This document shows, piece after piece, positions 1 through 7,692 of a DNA stretch of 64,000 nucleotides. The position numbers and the translations under genes were made by a program. Within the stretch, counting starts at the first letter, position 1. Each line of letters opens with the position of its first letter. The stretch spans positions 178,566 to 242,565 of the forward strand of contig NZ_CDDF01000011.1 in NCBI RefSeq assembly GCF_000819865.1, in the 5' to 3' direction. The notes under the pieces are model-generated. The model did no database searches. It saw nothing but the letters and a program-made list of their open reading frames with translations, and was not told the DNA's origin. This DNA comes from Aeromonas eucrenophila (lineage in GTDB: Bacteria > Pseudomonadota > Gammaproteobacteria > Enterobacterales > Aeromonadaceae).

Positions 1-1057
1 TGTCCTTGGAGACGCCGGAGAGCTTGGAGACCGAATCCACGTCGTAATCCGCCACGAATTTCGCGAAATCATCGAAGCTCATGGGGGTGGATTCGCCACT
101 GTCCGGGTTCTTCGCCTGCTGCTGCAGCGGGTTGGTCGGACGCAGGCCGTAGCCGATGTCGGTGACGCCCTTGCGGAACTGGGTGTGCTTGTTGACGAAC
201 TCCCAGTTCACCTTGTCGTTCTGGATGATGTAGTTGGCGACGTAGTTGAGGATCGCGAGATCGGTCTGCGGCGTGAACACCATGCCGTTGTCGGCCAACT
301 CGAAGCTGCGATGCTCGAAGGTGGAGAGCACGTGCACCTGCACGTCCGGATTGGAGAGGCGGCGATCGGACATCCGTGACCAGAGGATGGGGTGCATCTC
401 GGCCATGTTGGAGCCCCACAGCACGAAGGCGTCGGCTTGCTCGATGTCGTCGTAGCAGCCCATGGGCTCATCCATACCGAAGGTGCGCATGAAACCGACC
501 ACGGCCGAAGCCATGCAGTGACGGGCGTTGGGATCCAGGTTGTTGGAGCGGAAACCGGCCTTCATCAACTTGGAGGCGGCGTAACCTTCCCACACTGTCC
601 ACTGGCCGGAGCCGAACATGCCGACGGCGGTCGGGCCCTTCTCTTTGAGGGTGGCCTTGAACTTCTCGGCCATGATGTCGAACGCCTGATCCCAGCTGAT
701 GGGGGCGAAGTCACCGTTCTTGTCGAATTTGCCGTTGGTCATGCGCAGCATGGGCTGAGTCAGCCGGTCCTGGCCGTACATGATCTTCGACAGGAAGTAG
801 CCCTTGATGCAGTTGAGGCCACGGTTGACCGGGGCATCGGGATCGCCCTGGGTCGCGACGACGCGGCCACCCTGAGAGCCCACCAGCACAGAACAACCGG
901 TACCGCAGAAGCGGCACGGCGCCTTGTCCCAGGTGATGGCGGTCTTGTCGGTACTGGTGATCAGGTTCGCCGCCAGGGTGGGGGCACTGACACCGGCCAC
1001 AGCAGCGGCTGCAGCCACCGCGTTGGCCTTCATAAAGTCGCGTCGACTCAGCTTCAT
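1..1057 (-). CDS. napA: NapA, periplasmic nitrate reductase catalytic subunit (partial, 3' end off window)
   Basis: Only the first 352 codons are present; the gene runs off base 1. The protein reduces nitrate to nitrite in the periplasm using bis-MGD molybdenum cofactor and a [4Fe-4S] cluster. The sequence opens with a twin-arginine signal (SRRDFMK, residues 4-10). Cluster cysteines follow at about 48, 51, 55 and 83 (CRFCGTGC ... CIKGYF). A GAGGAT ribosome site precedes the ATG at 1057. It is the third gene of a minus-strand napF-napD-napA run; napB and napC would be expected beyond the left edge (inference). The 260-base gap to napD is unusually long and holds decayed napD copies. Identification is very secure. 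Confidence 0.97.
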   Translation of the reverse strand, partial: MKLSRRDFMKANAVAAAAAVAGVSAPTLAANLITSTDKTAITWDKAPCRFCGTGCSVLVGSQGGRVVATQGDPDAPVNRGLNCIKGYFLSKIMYGQDRLTQPMLRMTNGKFDKNGDFAPISWDQAFDIMAEKFKATLKEKGPTAVGMFGSGQWTVWEGYAASKLMKAGFRSNNLDPNARHCMASAVVGFMRTFGMDEPMGCYDDIEQADAFVLWGSNMAEMHPILWSRMSDRRLSNPDVQVHVLSTFEHRSFELADNGMVFTPQTDLAILNYVANYIIQNDKVNWEFVNKHTQFRKGVTDIGYGLRPTNPLQQQAKNPDSGESTPMSFDDFAKFVADYDVDSVSKLSGVSKD

Positions 1058-1077
1058 GGCATATCCTCACTTTGCTT

Positions 1078-1197
1078 ATCGCGTAAGTTGTCGAGTGTAT
1101 CGATCTGGTAGTCGCTCAGGCGGTGAACAACACACCCGGCATCGCTTTTATCGCATCAATGGCCGCCATCCTGATGGATCCCGTTGGCTCAGCCTTA
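1078..1197 (-). pseudogene. Decayed copy of the napD 3' end (distal copy)
   Basis: Read on the minus strand, this stretch resembles the last third of napD. A frame gives MAAIDAIKAMPGVLFTA, matching the IMDAIDAINALPGVLSAA segment of the intact gene, and is then broken by a stop. The flanking bases (GAGCCAAC at the upstream side, TACCAGATCGAT near the end) also match. It lacks the first two thirds of napD and no start was recognised. It looks like a relic of tandem duplication rather than a gene. Alignment was by eye. Confidence 0.6.
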
Positions 1198-1311
1198 TGA
1201 CGCGTCATTCCTTGTTATTGCACATCGAATTCATCGAGCTATTGGTAGATAAAGGCAGCACAGAGCCCCGCATCACCTGCATCATGAGAAGCCGCGCTGG
1301 CTCAGTCTCAT
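1198..1311 (-). pseudogene. Decayed copy of the napD 3' end (proximal copy)
   Basis: The 45 bases at 1205-1249 match the napD tail at 1318-1362 at roughly 80 percent by eye. Shared blocks include ATTCATCGA and TTGGTAGAT/ATGGTAGAT. The match continues more weakly to the GAGCCA block near 1305. Stops and small indels break the frame. With the distal copy it forms a tandem array of three napD tails, of which only the one in napD is coding. It may serve as spacer or leader RNA between napD and napA (inference). Confidence 0.62.
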
Positions 1312-1317
1312 GACTCT

Positions 1318-1605
1318 TTATTCCTCACATTGGGCATCGGATTCATCGAACTGATGGTAGATGAGCGCGGCGGAGAGCACTCCCGGCAGCGCATTAATGG
1401 CGTCGATGGCATCCATGATAGGGCGTTGGCTCGGCCCCTCCAGGGTCACCACCAGCTTGCCTTCATCGCTGACGGCGTGGATCTCGGCCCCCTTGAGGGC
1501 GGCTATCTGCTCGGCGAGCCGATGACGCAGTGCAGGCTGGGTCAGCACCACCAGGCTAGATACGTGAAACTCTTCTCGGTTCATATTATTTTCCAACTTG
1601 CTCAT
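1318..1605 (-). CDS. napD: NapD, chaperone for NapA maturation
   Basis: NapD is a small cytoplasmic chaperone that binds the Tat signal of NapA and holds back export until the cofactor is inserted. The predicted protein is 95 residues with the ferredoxin-like pattern of the family (EFHVSSLVV ... LPGVLSAALIYHQFDE). Its ATG at 1605 overlaps the TGA of napF as ATGA, which argues for this start and for translational coupling. A second ATG seven codons later is possible. The C-terminal coding region is the apparent source of two decayed copies downstream. Confidence 0.93.
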   Translation of the reverse strand: MSKLENNMNREEFHVSSLVVLTQPALRHRLAEQIAALKGAEIHAVSDEGKLVVTLEGPSQRPIMDAIDAINALPGVLSAALIYHQFDESDAQCEE

Positions 1606-2123
1606 CGCTTGCTTCCTGTCGGCGCGTCGCCATGGCGAACTCCGATCCTGATGCTGCCAACCGGGCAATCCGCGACGCAGGCGCCACAGCCATTGCACAG
1701 CTCGCTATCAACGCTGGGGGTTGGGACTCGCCCCAGCTGGGGGGAAAAACGGATCGCCTGCAGCTCACAGCTGTCCTGGCAACGCTGGCAGAAGACCTGG
1801 GCACTGGCCAAGCAACCAGCTTCGATGTGGGCCACATAATCCCACGGCGCCTGGGTGGTCGGCCGAAATATCGGCGCCTGGCAGGCGGTCACACAGTCGG
1901 TGCAGAAGGTGCATTCGCCGCGCAGAAAATCCACCGTCGGAAAGCCACCATCCCCCTTGACCAAGATCTGCTCGGGGCAGGCCACCAAGCAATCACCACA
2001 ACGGGTGCAATCGGCCACAAAGTCGGCCCAGGAAACGGACCAAGGCAGCTGCACCTTGGGCTCGGTCGGGCTCAGTCGTCCTCGAAACAGACTACGGCGT
2101 GACAGGTTGACCCCATCCGGCAT
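1602..2123 (-). CDS. napF: NapF, ferredoxin-type protein
   Basis: NapF is a cytoplasmic iron-sulfur protein that interacts with NapA during maturation or reduction. The 173-residue protein carries cysteine clusters CTRCGDCLVACP, CTFCTDCVTACQ, CQRCQDSCE and CNGCGACVADCP, as expected for NapF. I chose the ATG at 2123 (MPDGVNLSRRSLFRG) because AAAAAGGAGTCGAT precedes it; an upstream in-frame start at 2222 would add 33 residues unlike the family. It is first in the nap operon and overlaps napD by four bases. Confidence 0.95.
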   Translation of the reverse strand: MPDGVNLSRRSLFRGRLSPTEPKVQLPWSVSWADFVADCTRCGDCLVACPEQILVKGDGGFPTVDFLRGECTFCTDCVTACQAPIFRPTTQAPWDYVAHIEAGCLASAQVFCQRCQDSCELQAIRFSPQLGRVPTPSVDSELCNGCGACVADCPVGSIRIGVRHGDAPTGSKR

Positions 2124-2201
2124 ATCGACTCCTTTTTTCAGGGACAGAACACGAGAGCGAAGACAGTGACTGGTATTTTTAATACCTATTAGAAGCGTGG
2201 G

Positions 2202-2332
2202 TGTATATTGCGACTCTGACAAGTCCAGCGATATACCACTAGGGGGATAAACAGGGGGGATTCTTGCGCTGGATCAAACCCTTGGCGCAATAAGCAGCAA
2301 TCGGGGCAAACCAAATTACCCCTATGGGAGGA
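2202..2332 (-). promoter_or_regulatory. nap promoter region with FNR-like and NarP-like sites
   Basis: Upstream of napF on the minus strand lie two 7-2-7 NarP/NarL-like inverted heptamers. One is TACCACT-AG-GGGGATA at 2234-2249; the other is TACCCCT-AT-GGGAGGA at 2317-2332. An FNR-like site TTGCG-CTGG-ATCAA lies at 2264-2277. A weak -10 (TATACA) sits at about 2207-2202. The order and rough spacing resemble the E. coli napF promoter, where FNR lies upstream of a NarP/NarL site. With narQ-narP 1.5 kb away, NarP and FNR control is the natural reading (inference). Confidence 0.6.
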
Positions 2333-2343
2333 TTGCTTATTAA

Positions 2344-2387
2344 TCGGTGGCTATTTTTGTGCGGGAGATCAACATCTCAGCCACCGA
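2344..2387 (-). terminator. Hairpin over the moaA stop codon
   Basis: A 9-base inverted repeat (TCGGTGGCT/AGCCACCGA at 2344-2352 and 2379-2387) encloses a smaller one (GAGAT/ATCTC) and spans the moaA stop. There is no clean U-tract in the moaA direction, so it may be a weak terminator or an RNA-stabilising hairpin between moaA and the nap promoter. Confidence 0.35.
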
Positions 2388-3372
2388 TGGAAGCGAGGTG
2401 AGGAGTCATGCCGGCGTTGCCGTCGTGCAGACGGTGGGTCGCGGCCTTGCCGGTGAGGGCATGGCGGATCCGCTGTTGCAGCTCATCTTGCTGAGCATCG
2501 GCGTTCAACAGATCCCGCAGCTCGACCCCATGGTCGCCAAACAGGCACAGGTGCAGCTTGCCCACCGAGGAGACCCGCAGCCGATTGCAGCCAGCGCAGA
2601 AATCCTTGCTGTAGGGCATGATCAACCCCACCCCGCCTTGGGATTCCGGATGCATGAACACCTGGGCCGGGCCGTCATCTACCCCGCGCAGTTGCTGTAC
2701 CCAGCCATTGCCAAGCAGCTGCTGCTTGATGAGCTCGCCGCTGGTGTGGTGATCGCGAAACAGGCTGTCCATCTCGCCGGTCTGCATCAGCTCGATGAAA
2801 CGCAGCTCGATGGGCTTGTGCCTGATCCAGGCCAGAAAGGCATCCAGCTGGTGATCGTTGAGCCCCTTGAGCAGCACCGCATTGATCTTCACCGACTTGA
2901 AGCCGGCGGCCAGCGCCGCCTCGATGCCCTCCATCACCTCCGCCAGCTTGTTCTCGCCGGTAATCTGGTGAAACTGGCGGGGATCCAGGCTGTCGACGCT
3001 GACATTGAGCGCTGTCAGGCCCGCATCGAACCACTCTTGGGCGCGCTCTTTCAAGCGATAACCGTTAGTGGTCATGGCCACCTTCTCGATCCCGGGCGTG
3101 TTGGCCACTGTCTCGATGATGGTGGTGAAATCACGACGCAGGGACGGTTCGCCGCCGGTCAGGCGCACCTTGCGGGTGCCCATGGCGGCAAAGCCAGACA
3201 CGACACGGCGGATCTCCTCCAGGGAGAGAAACGACTTGCGTCCCTCCTTGTCCCCTGTCGGAGGCCGATAGCCGTCGGGCAAGCAGTAGGTACAACGGAA
3301 ATTGCACACGTCGGTGACAGACAGGCGCAAATAGTAAAAACGACGGGAAAAACCATCTTCAAGTGGCAACAT
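2377..3372 (-). CDS. moaA: MoaA, GTP 3',8-cyclase (molybdenum cofactor biosynthesis)
   Basis: MoaA is a radical-SAM enzyme that starts molybdenum cofactor synthesis by converting GTP to 3',8-cyclo-7,8-dihydro-GTP with MoaC downstream. The 331-residue protein has the CNFRCTYC radical-SAM cluster motif near the N-terminus, [11 protein letters not shown], the second-cluster cysteines in FCAGCNRLR, and the required C-terminal Gly-Gly. The ATG at 3372 is preceded by GGAAAGG; an ATG 11 codons upstream lies inside the conserved leader. moaA stands alone here, without moaBCDE, next to the nap operon that needs its product. Confidence 0.97.
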   Translation of the reverse strand: MLPLEDGFSRRFYYLRLSVTDVCNFRCTYCLPDGYRPPTGDKEGRKSFLSLEEIRRVVSGFAAMGTRKVRLTGGEPSLRRDFTTIIETVANTPGIEKVAMTTNGYRLKERAQEWFDAGLTALNVSVDSLDPRQFHQITGENKLAEVMEGIEAALAAGFKSVKINAVLLKGLNDHQLDAFLAWIRHKPIELRFIELMQTGEMDSLFRDHHTSGELIKQQLLGNGWVQQLRGVDDGPAQVFMHPESQGGVGLIMPYSKDFCAGCNRLRVSSVGKLHLCLFGDHGVELRDLLNADAQQDELQQRIRHALTGKAATHRLHDGNAGMTPHLASIGG

Positions 3373-3490
3373 AAACACCTTTCCAAATACGGGAGGCCAG
3401 GGCATTTCTTTCCTGACCCTTACAGCTCGAACATCGGCTGACGGCTGTTTCCCCCTATCTCAAGGACTTAGGCAAAACAGCTCGGAGTTC
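3373..3490 (-). ncRNA. Moco-RNA-motif-type leader of moaA
   Basis: The moaA 5' leader contains GAACTCCGAGC at its upstream end and GCCTCCCGTATTTGGAAAGG just before the start codon. Both recall the conserved Moco RNA element (putative molybdenum-cofactor riboswitch) found before moaA in E. coli and relatives. Two G/C-rich inner helices are possible. The 3' part overlaps the ribosome site, so control of translation initiation is plausible. The call rests on memory of the consensus, not on a covariance search. Confidence 0.7.
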
Positions 3491-3578
3491 ATCTAGTTTT
3501 TCGATGCTAGCACAAGTTGGAGTACACTCCCATGCTACTTTGTGGGGTTATTGTCTGATCCGAGGGAATCCAATCGGT

Positions 3579-5291
3579 ATGGGAAAGTGGTTCAAAGTGC
3601 ACTCGGTCAGCAGCGCCATCGGCCGCTCCATGGTGCTCATCCTGTTCATGGCGAGCCTGATCGCCTTGGTGGCCATGGTCACCCTGTTCTATTCGGTACC
3701 CGACGCCAAGGCCATCAATCTGTCCGGCTCCCTGCGGATGCAGGCCTATCGCATGGCCTACGAGATAGAGAAAGATCAGGCAGTGCTCGGGCGGCTCGCC
3801 CAGTTCGAGCAGACCCTGCACGCCCATGAGTTGCAGGAGACCCAGCGCTGGATCACCCCTGCTTCCCTGCGCCGCACCTATGGCGAGGTGCTGCTGCAAT
3901 GGCAGGTGATGCGCGAGCACATCGAGAATGCGACGCCGAGGCGTTACACCGACAACACGGAGCAGTTTGTCGCCGCCATCGATGACTTCGTCAACCAGAT
4001 GCAGTATCACGTCGAGTTCAAGGTGCGCATGCTGGCCCTGGCGGAAGGGCTGGGCCTGCTCTCCATCATCACCATCGCCTGGTTCACGGTGCGTTTCACT
4101 CGCCAGCAAGTGGTCGCCCCGCTCAATCAGCTGGTCTATTGTGCCCGCCAGATCCAGCGTCAGGAGTTCGATCTAACCCTCCCCCCCCACTGTGACAACG
4201 AGCTGGGGGAGCTGTCGGGCGCCTTTGCCACCATGGCGGATGAACTCGGCAAGCTCTACCGGGAGCTCGGTAGCAAGGTCGAGGAGAAGACGGCCAAGCT
4301 GCAACAGGCCAACGACACCCTCTCCTTCCTCTATTCCACCGCTCAGAAGTTGCATGCGGCGCCGCTGAGTCGACGCACTCTGCAAAAGCTGCTGGAGCGG
4401 GCCGCCGCCCATCAACACATCGATTACATCCGGCTGACCCGCTTCGAACACAACGCCATGCCGGTCTATATCACGGGACGAAAGGGCTGGCCCGGCGATC
4501 TGGATACCCTGGTGAGCTTCTATCTGCAGATGGACGATCAGGAGTACGGACGGCTCGACATGATAAGCAGCCACCCCATCGACGAGCGGTTGATGAAGAA
4601 CTTCTCCATGCTGCTGGCCCAGGTGCTGCACAAGGATCAGACCCTGCTACAACATCAGCGTCTGCTCTTGATGGAAGAGCGAGCCGTCATCGCCCGCGAG
4701 CTGCACGACTCCCTGGCCCAGGCGCTCTCCTACCTCAAGATCCAGTCCACCCTGCTCAAGCGCTCCGTCGCCAAGGGCGATCATGGCAAGGCCGAGGCAG
4801 CCATGCAGCAGATCGATGAGGGACTCAGCAACGCTTACACCCAATTGCGCGAGCTGCTCGGCACCTTCCGCCTCAGCATAGGGGACGCCAATCTCGGGGA
4901 AGCCATCGCCGTCATGCTGGAGCAGCTCAAACCCCAGACCGGTGCCGAGATAAGGCTCCAATACGGTCTTTCCGATACCGACCTCGAGGCCGGACAGCAC
5001 ATCCATATCCTGCAGCTGATCCGTGAGGCAGTGCTCAATGCCATCAAACATGCGGGCGCACAGCTGATTGAGGTTAGCTGTGAGACCCTCGCTGATGGTA
5101 ACATCCAGGTTCAGATTTCAGATGATGGTGTCGGAATTGGGAGCGCGAGCTCCGCGGTCAATCACTACGGTCTTAGCATCATGAACGAGCGCTCCAGCAA
5201 GTTGCACGGTCAGTTGACCATCAGTGAGCTGCCGTCCGGAGGCACCCGTGTACACCTGACCTTTCCCACCAGCCTAACAAGAGACGCCTGA
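3579..5291 (+). CDS. narQ: NarQ, nitrate/nitrite sensor histidine kinase
   Basis: NarQ senses periplasmic nitrate and nitrite and phosphorylates NarP. The 570-residue protein has TM1 at about residues 15-38, the ligand-binding P-box (NLSGSLRMQAYRM), a periplasmic helical domain, TM2 at about 148-168, a HAMP linker, a central module, the HisKA_3 box (ARELHDSLAQALSYLK) and an HATPase domain (REAVLNAIKHAG). The cysteine cluster typical of NarX is absent, which favours NarQ. The ATG at 3579 follows CGAGGGAAT. narP overlaps its stop by one base. Its promoter must lie in the same short interval as the moaA leader. Confidence 0.93.
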   Translation: MGKWFKVHSVSSAIGRSMVLILFMASLIALVAMVTLFYSVPDAKAINLSGSLRMQAYRMAYEIEKDQAVLGRLAQFEQTLHAHELQETQRWITPASLRRTYGEVLLQWQVMREHIENATPRRYTDNTEQFVAAIDDFVNQMQYHVEFKVRMLALAEGLGLLSIITIAWFTVRFTRQQVVAPLNQLVYCARQIQRQEFDLTLPPHCDNELGELSGAFATMADELGKLYRELGSKVEEKTAKLQQANDTLSFLYSTAQKLHAAPLSRRTLQKLLERAAAHQHIDYIRLTRFEHNAMPVYITGRKGWPGDLDTLVSFYLQMDDQEYGRLDMISSHPIDERLMKNFSMLLAQVLHKDQTLLQHQRLLLMEERAVIARELHDSLAQALSYLKIQSTLLKRSVAKGDHGKAEAAMQQIDEGLSNAYTQLRELLGTFRLSIGDANLGEAIAVMLEQLKPQTGAEIRLQYGLSDTDLEAGQHIHILQLIREAVLNAIKHAGAQLIEVSCETLADGNIQVQISDDGVGIGSASSAVNHYGLSIMNERSSKLHGQLTISELPSGGTRVHLTFPTSLTRDA

Positions 5292-5929
5292 TGGACGAGA
5301 TGAAATATAGTGTTCTGGTCGTGGATGACCATCCCCTCATGCGCAAAGGGATTGTGCAACTGCTGGAGTTGGAAGATAACCTCGAGGTGATAGGTGAAGC
5401 TTCCAACGGGACTGATGCCGTGGCCATGGCCAAGGAGTCCGAACCGGATCTTATTCTGCTCGATCTCAACATGAAGGGCCTGTCCGGTCTCGATACCCTC
5501 AAGGCACTGCGGGCCGAGGAAGTCACCTCCCGGGTGGTGATCCTGACCGTCTCCGATGCCCGTCAGGATGTGGTTGCCCTGCTCAAGGCCGGCGCCGATG
5601 GTTACCTGCTCAAAGATACCGAGCCGGATATGCTGCTGGGCCAGCTGGCCGATGTCATGACCGGCAAGCAGATCCTGAGCGAGCCGCTGCGCCCCTACCT
5701 GGAAAACATCTACGAGCTGGATCACCTGCAGCAGAAGCTCGAGAGCCTGACCCGACGCGAGATGCAGATCCTGCGCGAGATCGCCAAGGGTCTCTCCAAC
5801 AAGCAGGTCGCCTCCGTGCTGCATATCTCCGAAGGGACCGTCAAGGTTCACGTCAAGAGCCTGCTCAAGAAGCTCGAGGCCCAGAGCCGGGTAGAAGCCG
5901 CCGTCATGTATCTGGAGCAGCGCAACTAA
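5291..5929 (+). CDS. narP: NarP, nitrate/nitrite response regulator
   Basis: This 212-residue LuxR/NarL-family regulator has a receiver domain (VVDDHPLMRKG; phospho-acceptor Asp58 in LLDLN; Lys of YLLKD) and a C-terminal helix-turn-helix (LTRREMQILREIAKGLSNKQVA ... EGTVKVHV). NarP binds paired heptamers arranged 7-2-7 and activates nap-type genes. The start overlaps the narQ stop (TGATG), so the two are co-translated. Candidate targets in this window are the sites upstream of napF. Confidence 0.94.
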   Translation: MDEMKYSVLVVDDHPLMRKGIVQLLELEDNLEVIGEASNGTDAVAMAKESEPDLILLDLNMKGLSGLDTLKALRAEEVTSRVVILTVSDARQDVVALLKAGADGYLLKDTEPDMLLGQLADVMTGKQILSEPLRPYLENIYELDHLQQKLESLTRREMQILREIAKGLSNKQVASVLHISEGTVKVHVKSLLKKLEAQSRVEAAVMYLEQRN

Positions 5930-5972
5930 GCGCCCCCTACATAGCTCAGCAGGCGGCATCCTTGCCCACATC

Positions 5973-5995
5973 AGGCCCCGTCACCTCGGGGCCTT
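5973..5995 (+). terminator. Terminator after narP
   Basis: GGCCCCG-TCAC-CTCGGGGCC followed by TTT forms a compact G/C hairpin 45 bases after the narP stop. The U-tract is short. Confidence 0.65.
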
Positions 5996-6129
5996 TGCTG
6001 GCTGCGGCACCAAAACCTCTCCCTCCGATGAGCCCGATACCGGGGCACATGAAATAATCTCACCTCGCCACACCTTATTGAGTTATTGCATTATTATGTT
6101 CATGCGACCACAGATGGAGGACGGGCGAC

Positions 6130-6555
6130 ATGACTACCGCACAGATCGAACTGGTACAGAAGGCATGGGGCAAGGTCACGGCGTTGAATCACACCTACGT
6201 GCTGGAGGTGTATGAGGAGCTGTTCCGACTGTCGCCGGAATTGATCAACCTCTTTCCCGATCCTTCGGGAATGCCGATCGCCAAGGTATCGGAGACGCTG
6301 AACACGGTGATCACCAGCCTGGAGCAGCTGGATGCCCTGGGTTTCATCATCAGGGATCTCGGTCGCAGGCATCAAAAGTTCAACGTGGAGCCACACCAGT
6401 TCGCGCTGCTGAAGCAGGCACTGACGACGGTACTGGCACGGCGCTTGGGAGAGAGCTTCAAACCCGAACTGGCCGACGCCTGGTCACAAATGTATGACGA
6501 GATCTCCGCCTTGATGTTGGAAGGACTCAATCATCGCACCACATCACTGGTCTGA
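6130..6555 (+). CDS. Single-domain bacterial globin
   Basis: A 141-residue haem protein of the flavohaemoglobin-like single-domain globin group. LFPDPSG contains the expected CD1 phenylalanine (Phe42). The proximal histidine is most likely His81 in DLGRRHQKFNV, followed by a typical GH helix region. Such globins bind oxygen or nitric oxide and often take part in NO detoxification with a reductase; no reductase domain is present. The gene follows narQP but is separated by a terminator, so it probably has its own promoter. A GGAGGACGG ribosome site precedes the ATG. An NO-related role is inference from context. Confidence 0.85.
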   Translation: MTTAQIELVQKAWGKVTALNHTYVLEVYEELFRLSPELINLFPDPSGMPIAKVSETLNTVITSLEQLDALGFIIRDLGRRHQKFNVEPHQFALLKQALTTVLARRLGESFKPELADAWSQMYDEISALMLEGLNHRTTSLV

Positions 6556-6874
6556 ACTGCCATGACCATGGCCTCGGATGGTTCTTTTCCTCATCGGGTA
6601 GATAACGACAGACGGGCATTTTGCAGGGAGCGTGTTTGCAATATGCAAATGATGCCCCATTCTGCAGACGGGGCATGTTCGAGCCCCTTAAAACTCATCC
6701 GTATCCCATCAGAGTTCATCGTGAAGCCAATAATCATTACTTCCATAACCAACTGATTTTAAATACAAATTAAAATAAACTCTCCCTCGACGGCCCCGAC
6801 GGGCCGTTTTCTTCACCCTCTGGCACAGTCACTGCATTGTCATATTCAGATGCGACTTATTCGGAGGATGGAAC
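6556..6874 (+). other. Intergenic region with nested palindromes, no gene
   Basis: No convincing coding sequence is seen. An imperfect inverted repeat pairs GGGCATTTTGCA (6614-6625) with TGCAAATGATGCCC (6644-6657). It overlaps ATGCCCC/GGGGCAT (6652-6658 and 6670-6676). The GCATTTTGCA core recurs after the next gene at 7464-7515. A terminator lies at 6790-6811. Confidence 0.6.
6790..6811 (+). terminator. Terminator before the LON-domain gene
   Basis: ACGGCCC-CGAC-GGGCCGT followed by TTTTC. It is a perfect 7-pair G/C stem and would isolate the LON-domain gene from the globin transcript. Confidence 0.75.
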
Positions 6875-7450
6875 ATGAAACTTCAACCCTTGGCACTGTT
6901 CCCCTTACCCTCACACATACTGCCGGGCGGAAAACTCCCCCTGCGCCTGTTCGAACCGCGCCACCTGCAGATGCTCAAGGAGTCGTTCATCGATGATCGA
7001 GGCTTTGGCATCGTCATGGAGGAAACGACCAGCACGGGCGCTTGCGGGCGGATCCTGCCGGTGGGCACCCGGGTCAAGGTAACGGATTTTTATACCCTCA
7101 ACGATGGCCTGCTCGGGGTTACCGTACTGGGTCTGGAACGATTTTCCATTCATGAAATGGAGACTGACGAGACGGGTTTGCGTCACGCCCGAGTAGAAAC
7201 GCTGCCCAACTGGCCGAGTGCCCACTCGGATTTCAGTGACAAGCAACTGGTCAGCAGATTGAGGGAGGTGTTTGAGCAATATCCTGAACTGGATGAGCTC
7301 TATCCGGACAAGCAGTTTGACGACGCAGCCTGGCTCTGCCAGCGCTGGCTCGAGATCCTGCCCATGCCTATCTATGAAAAACAGATGTTGATTGCCAAAC
7401 AAAACAGTGAAGCGGCGCGCCAGTTTTTGCGCCGACTGATCGCACAGTGA
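6875..7450 (+). CDS. LON substrate-binding-domain protein
   Basis: The 191-residue protein is a stand-alone version of the N-terminal substrate-binding domain of Lon protease. It starts LALFPLPSHILPGGKLPLRLFEPRH, the hallmark LON opening, and has no ATPase or protease domain. Such proteins may bind unfolded or tagged substrates, but their role is not established. A good TCGGAGGATGG ribosome site precedes the ATG. It is monocistronic between a terminator and a convergent kinase gene. Confidence 0.85.
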   Translation: MKLQPLALFPLPSHILPGGKLPLRLFEPRHLQMLKESFIDDRGFGIVMEETTSTGACGRILPVGTRVKVTDFYTLNDGLLGVTVLGLERFSIHEMETDETGLRHARVETLPNWPSAHSDFSDKQLVSRLREVFEQYPELDELYPDKQFDDAAWLCQRWLEILPMPIYEKQMLIAKQNSEAARQFLRRLIAQ

Positions 7451-7463
7451 GTCACGAAGTGTT

Positions 7464-7515
7464 TTGCAAAATGCGATAATTCTTACAATGAGAAATAATA
7501 ATTCGCATTTTGCAA
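7464..7515. repeat. 12-base perfect inverted repeat
   Basis: TTGCAAAATGCG (7464-7475) and CGCATTTTGCAA (7504-7515) are perfect reverse complements with a 28-base A/T-rich gap. The core GCATTTTGCA also occurs at 6616-6625, so related palindromes flank the LON-domain gene. It may be a regulator site or an RNA stem; no protein is assigned. Confidence 0.6.
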
Positions 7516-7569
7516 CGAGCTGGCAGAATAAATAACACATAGCTCAGCTGCAAGCCGCAATAACAGGTT

Positions 7570-7680
7570 ATGACAAGTTGGCACGGTTTTTTCATATAGG
7601 ACCGTACAACCCGATTTATCCCGTGCTCTCTTCAGTATTTGCTGAAGAATTGGTCAACCACCAGGTTGACCATTTTTTTA
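7570..7680 (+). ncRNA. Candidate small RNA or detached 3' end with terminator
   Basis: A possible promoter (ATGACA at 7570-7575, 17-base gap, CATATA at 7593-7598) is followed by about 75 bases with two clean hairpins. These are CTTCAG-TATTTG-CTGAAG, then the terminator TGGTCAACC-ACCA-GGTTGACCA (7651-7672) with seven or more Ts. It lies 150-230 bases after the LON-domain gene and faces the hybrid kinase gene. It may instead be only the terminator of a long 3' UTR. Confidence 0.4.
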
Positions 7681-7681
7681 T
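7651..7681 (+). terminator. Rho-independent terminator
   Basis: A nine-pair perfect stem TGGTCAACC/GGTTGACCA with loop ACCA is followed by a long T run. It is a strong plus-strand terminator just before the end of the convergent kinase gene. Confidence 0.85.
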
Positions 7682-7692
7682 CCAAAATTCGC

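Noticed and set aside
6562..6756. 64-residue frame after the globin
   Set aside because: No ribosome site, no homology recognised, and it overlaps palindromes in the intergenic region.
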